64,000 nucleotides of DNA from assembly GCA_045539515.1 (NCBI GenBank), contig JAZQFN010000044.1:1-64000 (forward strand). The letters run 5' to 3'. Numbering within the stretch: the stretch's first letter is position 1; each line of letters begins with the position of its first letter. A program made the position numbers and the translations under genes. This document shows, one piece after another, positions 7,728 through 16,227 of the stretch. Source of the stretch: RGIG8748 sp045539515. Its GTDB lineage: Bacteria; Bacillota; Clostridia; UMGS1810. The notes under the pieces are model-generated. The model had not been told where the DNA came from. It did no database searches and worked only from the letters and a program-made list of their open reading frames with translations.

Positions 7728-7887
7728 TTTCGGGAGTAGGCATTGCAAAGCGCTGACTTAAATATCTTAAGGATGCGCCCAGCTCACCGTCGGGACCGCC
7801 GTACTGGCTCAAGATAATCTGAGCAAGGCGGGGGTTTTTATTTTTAACCTTTACAGGGTACAAAAGCTTTTTTTCATATTTCCACAT
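7684..7887 (-). pseudogene. cotJC: cotJC, 5' part (N-terminal 62 codons plus five element-encoded codons)
   Basis: The first 62 residues are the standard CotJC N-terminus: M-W-K-Y-E-K-K-L, S-Q-Y-G-G-P-D-G-E-L, S-L-R-Y-L-S-Q-R-F, ending L-L-N-D-I-G. Five foreign residues and a TAG follow because the element begins there. ATG 7887 has a perfect AGGAGGT site. It lies 12 bases after cotJB, in the usual cotJABC order. Translated as it stands, the fragment would lack the second half of the manganese site and all later helices. With 1294-1701 it makes a complete 196-residue protein of normal family length. Both halves show clean, conserved sequence, which implies continued selection. Confidence 0.92.
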
Positions 7888-7899
7888 AAACTATACCTC

Positions 7900-8337
7900 C
7901 TACGCTTCCCATGGCCATTTATGGGCAGAAGATACCCACTCAAATGGAACATTATTTTTAACATCGGTTACACACAAAGGTGCACACTTTTGGGCATAGT
8001 CGTACTTTAAACTCTTTAAAGTGGCGGAAAGCTTTGTAAGCATTTCCAGAGCTTCGGCATTATCGGGATGAGTATCCAGGTAAAGATTTAAGTCGGTTAT
8101 GGCAAATTCCAGTTCGGAAATTTCTCTTAGCATTTGAGCACAGGTCATATTACCGTTTGTGCCGTTGTTGCCGCTACCGTTATTATTACCGTTGTTGCCG
8201 TTACCATTGCCGCTGTTGCCGCCTCCGGGGCACATACAGTCGTCACCGCCGGGTATATTGTTATTTCCGTTATTGCCGTTATCGGGACACATATAGTCCT
8301 TATCGAACGGACAATAGGGATTTTTTGGATATATCAT
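7900..8337 (-). CDS. cotJB: CotJB spore-coat protein with an Asn/Gly/Cys-rich N-terminal extension
   Basis: The C-terminal ~80 residues are CotJB: L-R-E-I-S-E-L-E-F-A-I-T-D-L-N-L-Y-L-D-T-H-P-D, K-Y-D-Y-A-Q-K, and the Trp-rich end W-V-S-S-A-H-K-W-P-W-E. CotJB is a component of the CotJ coat complex, made in the mother cell. The first ~63 residues are unusual. They contain repeated N-G-N/N-N-G tracts with C-P and D-C-M-C-P motifs (4 Cys), a low-complexity extension not typical of CotJB that could cross-link or bind metal in the coat. ATG 8337 has a GGAGTGA site. It is the middle gene of cotJABC. Confidence 0.9.
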   Translation of the reverse strand: MIYPKNPYCPFDKDYMCPDNGNNGNNNIPGGDDCMCPGGGNSGNGNGNNGNNNGSGNNGTNGNMTCAQMLREISELEFAITDLNLYLDTHPDNAEALEMLTKLSATLKSLKYDYAQKCAPLCVTDVKNNVPFEWVSSAHKWPWEA

Positions 8338-8348
8338 ATTGTCACTCC

Positions 8349-8525
8349 TTATTTAAACGGGTTCATTATGGGATTGGATGCATACTCCTTAAAGGGAATA
8401 TTGAGTTCTTTAAATATCGTGCCGTTTTTTAAAGCATCACTCCTGTTGTACAGGTCTTTAAATGCCTGATACGGCGCATAAACAAAACCCACTCTGGGGT
8501 TTGCTGTGTTGAATACCTTATCCAT
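8349..8525 (-). CDS. cotJA: CotJA spore-coat-associated protein
   Basis: A 58-residue protein whose core V-G-F-V-Y-A-P-Y-Q, D-L-Y, A-L-K-N-G-T-I-F-K-E-L and P-F match CotJA of Clostridia. It is the first gene of the cotJABC operon, 11 bases upstream of cotJB, with a GGAGGTG site before ATG 8525. The upstream 65 bp (to the MFS terminator) must carry the promoter. A CATATTAT there resembles a sigma-E -10 (CATACAAT), but the -35 is not convincing. CotJA is needed for assembly of CotJC into the coat in Bacillus (family knowledge). Confidence 0.88.
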   Translation of the reverse strand: MDKVFNTANPRVGFVYAPYQAFKDLYNRSDALKNGTIFKELNIPFKEYASNPIMNPFK

Positions 8526-8593
8526 TGTAACACCTCCAATTATTTGTTCATAAATATAATATGATATGCATATAATTGTTGTTACAAAAAATA

Positions 8594-8627
8594 AAGGTTC
8601 CTGACGAAAAATCCGTTCAGGAACCTT
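8594..8627 (-). terminator. Terminator after the MFS transporter gene
   Basis: AAGGTTCCTGA pairs with TCAGGAACCTT. On the minus strand it is followed by a T-rich tract and starts 4 bases after the MFS stop codon, insulating cotJ from the glycan locus. Confidence 0.85.
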
Positions 8628-8630
8628 ATA

Positions 8631-9866
8631 TTATCTTTTAGCAAAATACCGCTTCATATACAGTATAAGTATTACACCGAGTATTGGAAAAAGTGCCGAA
8701 ATCAGTATACCGCTTCTCATACCTATCTGCTCGGCTGTGATGCCCAGTGTCTGTGAAAGCTCAAGAGCAAAGGTACTCTCTCCTACCTTATCGGCAGCAA
8801 TACCTACAAGCTGAGGAGCAACAGAAGCTCCGAAATCTCCGCCTGCTGCAAGAAGTGCATACACAGCAACTCCTACATTTGGAAATTTTTCCTCGGTGTA
8901 GATAAGTGTGCCCGGCCATAGCATAGACACGCAAAAGCCTGTAATTACGCAAGCTATAAGGCTTATTACGGGGCTTAGAGTAAATCCGGCTATAACATAG
9001 CATATACCGGCACCCAGCATACCAAAAAGCATTACGTTGGCAATATTTTTGCCGTATTTGGCGTAGAGTGTTCTTCCTGTGCCAAGAAAGGCGGCAAAAA
9101 GTGCCATACCAAAGATATCACCCCAAAGCTTAGGAATACCAACGGCTTTTTCTATAAAACCCGATATCCATTGGGTCATTGTACACTCTGCGGCACCTCC
9201 AAGGAAAATGCAGCCAAAGCACAATATTATTCCAAGATTTGTAAAACTTACAGTTTTCTCACCTTTGTCCCCTGTTTCCACCTTGGGGAACTTACAAAAC
9301 ATAAACATAAAAAATCCCGAAAGCGGAACAAGCGCCCACATAAGTGCAAGATACATCCAGTTGCGAGAGCCTACCAGTTGTAAAAATACGGTGCTTATAA
9401 TAACCACCCCTACAACGCCCCAGGCATAGGTAGAATGAAGCTTACTCATTTCTCTTTCCGGATTGTCCGCAGGAATTGCCGCTATAACAGGACTTATTAA
9501 AACTTCATTAAGTCCTGCCGCCACCGAAAATATCACCGTTCCTATGCATATCCACAAATATGCACTTTCGGGAAAGAAGTGCGGCATAACTGCGTACATA
9601 ATCAATCCCAAAACTGTAATTGCCGGCATGGTGCGCACAGTTTTGTGAATATTAAAATGCTTGGAAAAGAATGTAAAAATCAAATCAATAAGAAGCTGTG
9701 TAGAAAAGTTGATTACAACCAAAAGTCCAAGCAAGGTATATGATATATCATACAAATCGCGAAAGGTAACAAAGAGAAGCGGTGACAGATTTGCCACCGC
9801 AGCCATAGAAACATTGGTTGTATAACATGCGTATCTGGTTAAATTGTAGTCTTTATTAAGTGTCAT
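8631..9866 (-). CDS. Major facilitator superfamily transporter (probable sugar permease)
   Basis: A 411-residue protein with about 12 hydrophobic helices and the usual central break (S-K-L-H-S, then a soluble loop around residue 200). It ends in a basic tail. The N-terminal helices (S-P-L-L-F-V-T-F-R-D-L-Y-D-I-S-Y) fit the fucose/glucose-type MFS branch often linked to glycosidases. It starts one base after the GH89 stop (TAA-T-ATG), so the two are translationally coupled. The likely cargo is a saccharide released by or fed to the GH89 enzyme, such as a GlcNAc-containing sugar. That is inferred from the operon. The specificity cannot be read from the sequence. Confidence 0.85.
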   Translation of the reverse strand: MTLNKDYNLTRYACYTTNVSMAAVANLSPLLFVTFRDLYDISYTLLGLLVVINFSTQLLIDLIFTFFSKHFNIHKTVRTMPAITVLGLIMYAVMPHFFPESAYLWICIGTVIFSVAAGLNEVLISPVIAAIPADNPEREMSKLHSTYAWGVVGVVIISTVFLQLVGSRNWMYLALMWALVPLSGFFMFMFCKFPKVETGDKGEKTVSFTNLGIILCFGCIFLGGAAECTMTQWISGFIEKAVGIPKLWGDIFGMALFAAFLGTGRTLYAKYGKNIANVMLFGMLGAGICYVIAGFTLSPVISLIACVITGFCVSMLWPGTLIYTEEKFPNVGVAVYALLAAGGDFGASVAPQLVGIAADKVGESTFALELSQTLGITAEQIGMRSGILISALFPILGVILILYMKRYFAKR

Positions 9867-9867
9867 A

Positions 9868-12693
9868 TTATATCTCCGAAATATTTAATGCTAAGGGTGT
9901 TACAGGATACTTAGTATTGCTCCTTGCCCACGCCCATTCAAATTCAAACCATTGGGGTTCTGTGAAGTCTTCACCCTTCAGCTCGCGAAGCCTTGCATCA
10001 ATCCACATTTGCCATCTCTTTTTATAGAAATCTTCAAAAAGCCCCGACCACTGTCTGTTTGAGTAATCGTGAAGTCCGCCTATTTCAGCCTGATTGTATG
10101 CGCCCCATGTGGTAACAAGTGCTTTAGCGTTAAGCTCATAAAGACGTTTGGAAAAATCATCGGCGTTCCTGCCCAAAGCCTTTGCCTGCTCCACCCATCT
10201 GCCCAGCATATAGTAAGCATTTGAGCCTGTAACCTTGTCCATCTTGTCAATTAGCTTTAAAAATTGTTCCGAATACGAAGCAAATTCGCGGATGTTACCG
10301 ACCTTAAAGGCAGAAGCCATTTTACCGTGAATATTCTGTGCATCGTTAGAGAGCACCTGCTGAAGAAGAGTTACAACGTCATACATATATCCGGCACTTT
10401 CCTTAAGCATATTGTAATCCTTAAGAAGTAGTTCCTTAGCTTCTATAAGCAAAGCTTTATCGTAGCTTATAACCGCGTTGCCCCAGGTGGAAGCTGCGTT
10501 AATGGCAAGGTTTGGTCTTGCGTTAACTATAGATTCCGGTGCGCCCTGACCCAGCATATTAAGCTCAGCCTTGTACACGGTATCTTTTAATATCATCCAT
10601 GCTTTATACGCGTTATGGCTTACCTTGCCGTATCTTCGGGTAATGTACTTTTTAATCCACAGGTCAAGGGATATTTCTTCCATAGGACGGCTTGCATCCT
10701 CCACCCACACGGATTCAAAAAAGAACTCGTAAAGAATGGGGTTATTGACACTTGCCTCGGGAGTAATGCCGATACCGGATACCGATTTGCAATTTGTAAA
10801 CACCTTGGGTATTTCCCTTGCAAGGTTATCAAGATGTCCGTGAAGTCCGAGTCTGCCGCCGAAGTTATTGAGCATACAATAAAGCCATGGAGTGTGATTG
10901 AATTCCTCATCATAACCAAAGGACGGATTATCCGGATTGCCCTTTGGGTAATTGGGCTGTTTTTCCGCGTATAAATCAAGAATTACGGCATGGTTTTTGC
11001 CTATATCCTCTATACCGCAAAGAAGCTCCGATGTGGGATTATTCTGCCAGGACTGAACCACCCACACGGCGTGGGGATTTTCCTCAAGCATTGCAGAAAG
11101 CACATTACGGGATATATCCCTTGGCGACATATCAAGAGTAATACCACCCTCATGGAATGGGTCTGTGGCAAAGAAATTACTTACATCGCCGTAAACTTCC
11201 TTTTGTGCTTCATAGAATCTGTGAGCATACTTTTTAAAGCAATCCGAGGTGGTTTTGAGCATATCCGGTCTTCTGAAGGAACACCATGTGCCCTGAGGGA
11301 TAACCTCGGCATCGGAATCGTAATCGCAAATATCCACGGGAACCATACCGCTGTAACCCTGCAGAATAGGCTTCATACCAAGCTTACGCATTTTAAGCTG
11401 ATTTTTCCTTGCAAGGTCGCATCTTTCCCCAAACCATGAATCATGAACCGGACCGCCGAAGCCGGTGAGGTTCGCCATATATGCCCAGGCATAATATGCC
11501 GGACCTGCTATAAATCTTTTAATCGCATCGTGAGAATAACCCAGGCCCTTTAAAAATCTGCGCCATACTTCCTCTTGGGCGGTGGCATCAAGCACAAGAT
11601 TTACACCGTTTAAAGCAAGCCAATCAAGCTCGTTTTGCCATTCTTCCTCGCCCCAGAACGCCATAGAGTAAGACAAAGTGCAATAGTTGTAAGCGTAACG
11701 GATTTTAGCCTTTGTTTCTCTATGTATTACCTCTTCTACAGGAATTGGTTCATCAGGCATACTAATCTGATCGCCAACCTGAGATATGTTGACATTGCAG
11801 TAGTATTTAAGATAATGGTTAATACCTGTAGCAAGAGAAACACCGTTATTTCCAGAAATTTTGATTTTTCCGTTACAATTTTCTATTTCAAAATAATCAT
11901 ATTCCTTTTCCTCGGAAAGCTCGAGGACGAACCAGTTCTTATACTCTGCTCCAACACGTCTTTCTACAATGGAATATACTTCCGCTAAGGTATCATCGGT
12001 TGTTATTTCCACATTGTATTTACTGTCCTTAAATGACGGAATATCAATTTCGGGAGGATATATCACGGGGGTGCCGCTTTCACTGCCGGTAAATTCTATT
12101 TTATTAAGCACCGCCTCGGAGGATGCGGAGTTATACTCTATGTATACACGGATTATCCTTGCTTCTTTACCGTTTAAATTATACACTTCTCCGCTTTCGG
12201 TGCAGGATTCCTTTGATGTTTTGCGAGCAACTTCATCAAAATCCCTGCCGTTCAAGCTTGTATATACGGTATACTGCGAATATCCTTCCAACGGTGTAAA
12301 AACAGTTACGGTATCAAGGTAGTAATTCTTTTTAAGGTCTGTATCCTTATACAAAGGATAGCACTTGGCAAGATCTATATCCTCTGCCAGAAACAGCTCA
12401 ACCTTGCTTACAAAAGCATCTTCCTCGGAAAGAGTTATGTAGATATCCGATGCGGTAACTGCGGCATTGGGTACAAATTCCAAAGTGGAATTTACCACGC
12501 CGGTTGCATTTGAAAACCATATAAGGTCGGATGTTACTCGGTTCTGAGCGTATTCAACAGTGGCATTTACAGCCATGCCGTCCACTTCTCCCCCAATGGT
12601 AACATTAATCTTGGCTATATTGTAATTGGTATCAAGGTGTACAACACCGACACCGTCTTCAATTTTAATATCAGTAATTACTTTAGTATTCAT
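9868..12693 (-). CDS. GH89 alpha-N-acetylglucosaminidase
   Basis: A 941-residue protein. After an N-terminal beta-rich region of about 230 residues (with discoidin/F5-8-like character), the NAGLU architecture follows: N-terminal domain, then a catalytic barrel with Y-N-Y-C-T-L-S-Y-S, W-x-x-E-L-D-W-L-A-L-N-G-V-N, E-E-V-W-R-R-F, G-F-G-G-P-V-H-D-S-W and D-P-F-H-E-G-G, then the helical C-terminal domain. Family members remove terminal alpha-GlcNAc from heparan sulfate or gastric mucin glycans. No signal peptide is visible, so it probably acts inside the cell on imported oligosaccharides, consistent with the coupled MFS gene. ATG 12693 (AGCAGGTG site) was chosen over the longer ORF start at 12750, which has no binding site. 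Confidence 0.92.
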   Translation of the reverse strand: MNTKVITDIKIEDGVGVVHLDTNYNIAKINVTIGGEVDGMAVNATVEYAQNRVTSDLIWFSNATGVVNSTLEFVPNAAVTASDIYITLSEEDAFVSKVELFLAEDIDLAKCYPLYKDTDLKKNYYLDTVTVFTPLEGYSQYTVYTSLNGRDFDEVARKTSKESCTESGEVYNLNGKEARIIRVYIEYNSASSEAVLNKIEFTGSESGTPVIYPPEIDIPSFKDSKYNVEITTDDTLAEVYSIVERRVGAEYKNWFVLELSEEKEYDYFEIENCNGKIKISGNNGVSLATGINHYLKYYCNVNISQVGDQISMPDEPIPVEEVIHRETKAKIRYAYNYCTLSYSMAFWGEEEWQNELDWLALNGVNLVLDATAQEEVWRRFLKGLGYSHDAIKRFIAGPAYYAWAYMANLTGFGGPVHDSWFGERCDLARKNQLKMRKLGMKPILQGYSGMVPVDICDYDSDAEVIPQGTWCSFRRPDMLKTTSDCFKKYAHRFYEAQKEVYGDVSNFFATDPFHEGGITLDMSPRDISRNVLSAMLEENPHAVWVVQSWQNNPTSELLCGIEDIGKNHAVILDLYAEKQPNYPKGNPDNPSFGYDEEFNHTPWLYCMLNNFGGRLGLHGHLDNLAREIPKVFTNCKSVSGIGITPEASVNNPILYEFFFESVWVEDASRPMEEISLDLWIKKYITRRYGKVSHNAYKAWMILKDTVYKAELNMLGQGAPESIVNARPNLAINAASTWGNAVISYDKALLIEAKELLLKDYNMLKESAGYMYDVVTLLQQVLSNDAQNIHGKMASAFKVGNIREFASYSEQFLKLIDKMDKVTGSNAYYMLGRWVEQAKALGRNADDFSKRLYELNAKALVTTWGAYNQAEIGGLHDYSNRQWSGLFEDFYKKRWQMWIDARLRELKGEDFTEPQWFEFEWAWARSNTKYPVTPLALNISEI

Positions 12694-12808
12694 TTGACAC
12701 CTGCTTTCTGTTTTTGACATTATATAATTTATGTGATAGAAAAGATGCACCTTGTTTTGTCGATATGCAATCTTCTATTGCTCAATATTTTTACATTCGC
12801 TCAAAACC

Positions 12809-12910
12809 CGATATGATATAAATCTCGTTGCGTCAGCAACATATTGAACCGCAAGGCATATCGAGTGCAACTGCACATATCGAAAATCTCGTAAGATATT
12901 TATATCGCTG
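12809..12910. repeat. Structured intergenic repeat (nested inverted repeats)
   Basis: GATATAAAT near 12816 is complementary to ATTTATATC near 12898. Inside are GTTGC-GTCA-GCAAC, GTGCA-AC-TGCAC and two CATATCG copies that can pair with CGATATG. There is no ORF. It resembles a MITE or mobile hairpin and lies between GH89 and the AraC gene. Confidence 0.55.
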
Positions 12911-12976
12911 AATTCAAGCATAGTTTGGGCTCATTATACCACAAAATCTTTAAAATAACAATAATTACATTGACTT

Positions 12977-13768
12977 TTATAGTTTACGGTACATTACGGG
13001 CACTTCACCGTACATCTTCTTAAATCTTCTGGAAAAGTAACCCTGAGATGAAAATCCCAGCTCTTCACTTACTTCCATACAACTTTTGCCGTCCACAAGA
13101 AGTTCCTTTGCTCGTTTCAACTTCATTTCATTAAAAAACGAAATACACCCCATGCCCGTATAATAACTAAAAAGCTTTTTAAGAGTAGTTGAACACACTC
13201 TGCATTCCTTGGCAATATCAGATACGGTAAGCTTTCGGTGAAGATTTTCCTGCATATACTTTACCGCTTTGTTATAAATAAAGGAATTTCCGTTTACTTC
13301 GTTAACTGAAAATTTTTCGTTATCAAAGGAATACTGCAGAAATACCTCAAGGAGATTAAGGGCACTTTCGGACACATCAACACAATCACCTTCGGTATTA
13401 ACCGAATCCGATTCCATTTCATTCATAAACATTTTAAGAAGGCTGTTTGTATTGTTATCCATCGAGTATACCGAAAAGAAGTTACTGACAATCTGCTCCC
13501 TTGCTTCAAACTGTATAACAATCATTTCGGCAGGTCTATTGCCTTTTACACGATTTTGATGGAAAGCAAAAGAAGGCATAAGCACCATTTCCCCTTTGCC
13601 CACCGAGTATATACCGTCCTCACAGGTTATTTCCATAGAGCCGTTAAGGATAACATTTACTTCAACATCACCGTGACGGTGCCCGGTAAAAACATAGTCG
13701 GGTTTGTGATTATAGTGATAGTACTTATTTAAACTTTTAATATGAAATTTGTTTTTTATTATCTTCAT
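12977..13768 (-). CDS. AraC-family transcriptional regulator (cupin plus HTH)
   Basis: A 263-residue regulator. The N-terminal cupin-like sensor has H-R-H-G-D-V-E-V-N-V-I-L-N-G and F-A-F-H-Q-N-R. The C-terminal double HTH (residues about 165-260) has L-T-V-S-D-I-A-K-E-C and the signature E-V-S-E-E-L-G-F-S-S-Q-G-Y-F-S-R-R-F-K-K. It is divergent from the GH31 gene and upstream of the GH89-MFS pair, so it probably controls both in response to a sugar. A palindrome in the divergent promoter region is a candidate operator. ATG 13768 has a GAGGTT site. Confidence 0.92.
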   Translation of the reverse strand: MKIIKNKFHIKSLNKYYHYNHKPDYVFTGHRHGDVEVNVILNGSMEITCEDGIYSVGKGEMVLMPSFAFHQNRVKGNRPAEMIVIQFEAREQIVSNFFSVYSMDNNTNSLLKMFMNEMESDSVNTEGDCVDVSESALNLLEVFLQYSFDNEKFSVNEVNGNSFIYNKAVKYMQENLHRKLTVSDIAKECRVCSTTLKKLFSYYTGMGCISFFNEMKLKRAKELLVDGKSCMEVSEELGFSSQGYFSRRFKKMYGEVPVMYRKL

Positions 13769-13815
13769 AAGCCAACCTCATTACGACCGATAATGTAAAT
13801 TTTATACCTGAATTT

Positions 13816-13832
13816 ATATATACAGTATATAT
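13816..13832. promoter_or_regulatory. Palindrome between the AraC gene and the GH31 gene
   Basis: ATATATAC-A-GTATATAT is a perfect 8+1+8 palindrome in the middle of the 117 bp divergent intergenic region. It could be an operator, but its AT-only composition makes chance plausible. Confidence 0.35.
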
Positions 13833-13885
13833 TTTCTATTGTATAATCAAAACAACATAATGTCAATACGAAAGGCTGTGTTATA

Positions 13886-15436
13886 ATGAAATACACATTC
13901 TCTATGGAAAAAGACGAATACTGGTGGGGAGGCTCTGCTGTAGACGGCGACAAATGTCCCTTTGACAAAACTACAGAGATTGAAAGAGATTTTACATGGA
14001 ACTGTCCGAACCAGACAATGCCGATGTATCTTTCCTCTAAAGGCAGATGCATATGGTGCGAGGACGGGTTTAAAGTGAAGATTTCAAATGGCGTATTTGA
14101 AATTGATGCTCCCTCCGAGGTAACGCTTGAACAATTCGGTAACAACTTAAAAAGTGCATATAAGGGTGCCATGGAAAAGCACTTTCCTCCATCGGGAAAA
14201 AAGCTTAATAATATATTCTTTAAAGTACCCCAGTACAACACATGGATGCAGATGACCTATCATCAGACACAGGAAGGTGTAATGGAATACGCCAGAGGAA
14301 TTATAGAAAACGGCTTTACTCCGGGAATACTGATGATAGACGAAGGTTGGGCAAGAAATTACGGTGAGTGGGATTTTGATAAGCTTAAATTCCCCGACCC
14401 CAAGGCAATGACGGACGAGCTCCACAAAATGGGATTTAAGGTGATGCTGTGGGTTGTACCGGCGGTTCGCCCGGACGGACTTTTCTTTCTTAAGCATACC
14501 GCAAAATATCTTAATGCGCCTCACGCCGATGAAATATTCCTTAGAAACAAAGACGGCAAAATTGCCCTTGGCGAATGGTGGAACGGCTACAGCGCAATGC
14601 TTGATATGACAAAGGAATGTGACAGAGATTACCTTGACAAACAGCTTAAATATCTTATAGAAGAATACGGAATAGACGGCTTTAAGTTTGACGGAGGTAC
14701 GGTTGAAAGGTACTCCGACCATTCATCCCGAACCGGAGAAGTTGACGATATCCACACACCCCACGAGAGAAATATTGCATGGAATGAATTTGGCACAAAA
14801 TACGAATACCACGAATACAAAGACACATTTAAAGGTGGCGGTAAGCGTTCCATACAGAGAATCCGGGACAGAAACCATTCCTGGGACGGCGAAGGACTCT
14901 CTACCCTTATGCCCTACGCTCTGCTTCAGGGACTATTGGGTCATCCGTACATTTGCCCGGATATGATTGGTGGCGGTGAATGGACTGTAAGAGAACTTAA
15001 CCAAAAGGTTGACGAGGAGCTTTTTGTACGAATGGCACAGACCTCGGCACTATTCCCCATGATGCAGTTCTCCTGGGCACCATGGGAAGCGGTAACGGAA
15101 GATGCTCTGGCATGTATTAAAAATGCCGAAAAGCTCCACAACAGATTTTCCGAGAAAATATTGGAGCTTGTAGAGAATGCCTACGAAACCGGTGAGCCAA
15201 TAATGCGAAATCTTGAATACAACTATCCACACAAGGGCTACCACAGCATAACAGACATCTTTATGCTGGGGGAAGATGTATTGGTGGCACCTGTTGTGGT
15301 AAAAGGAATGGTCGTAAGAGACGTGGTTCTCCCGGAAGGAAGCTGGGAAGGCTTTGACGGCAAAATTTACCGTGGCGGACAGACAGTTTCCATACCGGTG
15401 ACACTAAATGACCTGCCCTATTTTATAAAAAAATAG
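13886..15436 (+). CDS. GH31-family alpha-glycosidase
   Basis: A 516-residue glycoside hydrolase with the GH31 barrel. I-L-M-I-D-E-G-W near residue 150, K-V-M-L-W-V-V-P, and G-F-K-F-D-G-G at about 266, whose Asp is the expected nucleophile, are all visible. Near 355 H-P-Y-I-C-P-D-M-I-G-G-G carries the probable acid/base Asp region. A short C-terminal beta domain (D-V-L-V-A-P-V-V) ends the protein. There is no signal peptide. It is shorter than most GH31 enzymes because the N-terminal beta domain is reduced to about 100 residues. Known GH31 activities include alpha-glucosidase, xylosidase, sulfoquinovosidase and alpha-GalNAcase. The substrate here is unknown, though the GH89 neighbour suggests host-type glycans. 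It is divergent from its probable AraC regulator. Confidence 0.88.
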   Translation: MKYTFSMEKDEYWWGGSAVDGDKCPFDKTTEIERDFTWNCPNQTMPMYLSSKGRCIWCEDGFKVKISNGVFEIDAPSEVTLEQFGNNLKSAYKGAMEKHFPPSGKKLNNIFFKVPQYNTWMQMTYHQTQEGVMEYARGIIENGFTPGILMIDEGWARNYGEWDFDKLKFPDPKAMTDELHKMGFKVMLWVVPAVRPDGLFFLKHTAKYLNAPHADEIFLRNKDGKIALGEWWNGYSAMLDMTKECDRDYLDKQLKYLIEEYGIDGFKFDGGTVERYSDHSSRTGEVDDIHTPHERNIAWNEFGTKYEYHEYKDTFKGGGKRSIQRIRDRNHSWDGEGLSTLMPYALLQGLLGHPYICPDMIGGGEWTVRELNQKVDEELFVRMAQTSALFPMMQFSWAPWEAVTEDALACIKNAEKLHNRFSEKILELVENAYETGEPIMRNLEYNYPHKGYHSITDIFMLGEDVLVAPVVVKGMVVRDVVLPEGSWEGFDGKIYRGGQTVSIPVTLNDLPYFIKK

Positions 15437-15446
15437 CAATGCATGT

Positions 15447-15489
15447 AAAAGCAAAGCACCCCTAAGGTTAAAGCGGTGCTTTGCTTTTT
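15447..15489. terminator. Bidirectional terminator between GH31 and the VWA gene
   Basis: AAAAGCAAAGCACC (15447) pairs with GGTGCTTTGCTTTT (15475), flanked by A and T runs on both sides. It serves the two convergent genes. Confidence 0.85.
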
Positions 15490-15493
15490 AACA

Positions 15494-16144
15494 TTATCTT
15501 GATTTTTTCCTTTCCGTATAATCCTTATCTATATCATTGCGCCAGCTTGGTGCCATATAGCCTTCTGACCTTACGGAACACACGGCATCTGCCACCGCAT
15601 TATACATACAGGCTGTACCCTTTGCATCTGCATGATAATTTACAGCACAATCGGAAGATATTCCAAATCGCCCCGCTGCTTCAACAGCATCTATATTTGC
15701 TCCCAAAAAGAGAAATTCCCAGCCTACTTTCTTCTTAGCATCAATCATTGATTTAATGTTTTCTCCGGTAAACTTACAGCTTGAATTTTCCATACCGTCT
15801 GTGGTTATTACAAAAACTGTATTTTGAGGCACATCTTCCGGTCGGATATATTTGTGAATATTTTCTATATGGTCTATTGCCTCTCCTACTGCATCATAGA
15901 GGGCGGTGCTTCCTCTTACAACATAGGTTTTGCTATCCATTTGCGGAACATTCTCCAAAAGATGCCTGTCATGCACAAGTTCCGTAATGTTATCAAAAAG
16001 ATATGTAGACACATAGCACTTGCCGTCTTGCTCTTTCTGCTTTTTGATCATTGCGTTAAAGCCTCCTATGGTGTCCGATTCAAGCCCTGCCATGGAGCCG
16101 CTTCTGTCAAGAATAAATACCAGTTCTGTTACATTGTTTTTCAT
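15494..16144 (-). CDS. von Willebrand factor A domain protein
   Basis: A 216-residue single VWA domain. The MIDAS metal site is intact: D-R-S-G-S near residue 13, a Thr in R-G-S-T-A-L-Y-D, and T-D-G-M-E-N. It has no signal peptide or membrane helix, so it is a cytoplasmic VWA protein like those paired with AAA ATPases or kinases. Here the upstream neighbour is a macro-domain protein. ATG 16144 is preferred over the longer start at 16165 because GAGAGG lies 9 bases upstream of it. The partner protein and role are unknown. Confidence 0.85.
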   Translation of the reverse strand: MKNNVTELVFILDRSGSMAGLESDTIGGFNAMIKKQKEQDGKCYVSTYLFDNITELVHDRHLLENVPQMDSKTYVVRGSTALYDAVGEAIDHIENIHKYIRPEDVPQNTVFVITTDGMENSSCKFTGENIKSMIDAKKKVGWEFLFLGANIDAVEAAGRFGISSDCAVNYHADAKGTACMYNAVADAVCSVRSEGYMAPSWRNDIDKDYTERKKSR

Positions 16145-16227
16145 AATAAAAAACCTCTCTTTCATTTATTTGATGGCTTAAGTATACCACCATGAAAAAG
16201 AGGTTTGGTCGCTTTACAGGCGACAAT

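Noticed and set aside
8160..8290. Tandem GTTATTGCCG-like repeats as a CRISPR or VNTR
   Set aside because: They are codon-level Asn-Gly repeats within cotJB. There are no spacers.
8157..8432. Cys/Arg/Tyr-rich ORF on the plus strand
   Set aside because: It is the antisense shadow of the Asn/Gly tract of cotJB.
12694..12750. N-terminal extension of the GH89 enzyme
   Set aside because: No ribosome-binding site is present and the extra residues are not conserved-looking. ATG 12693 has one.
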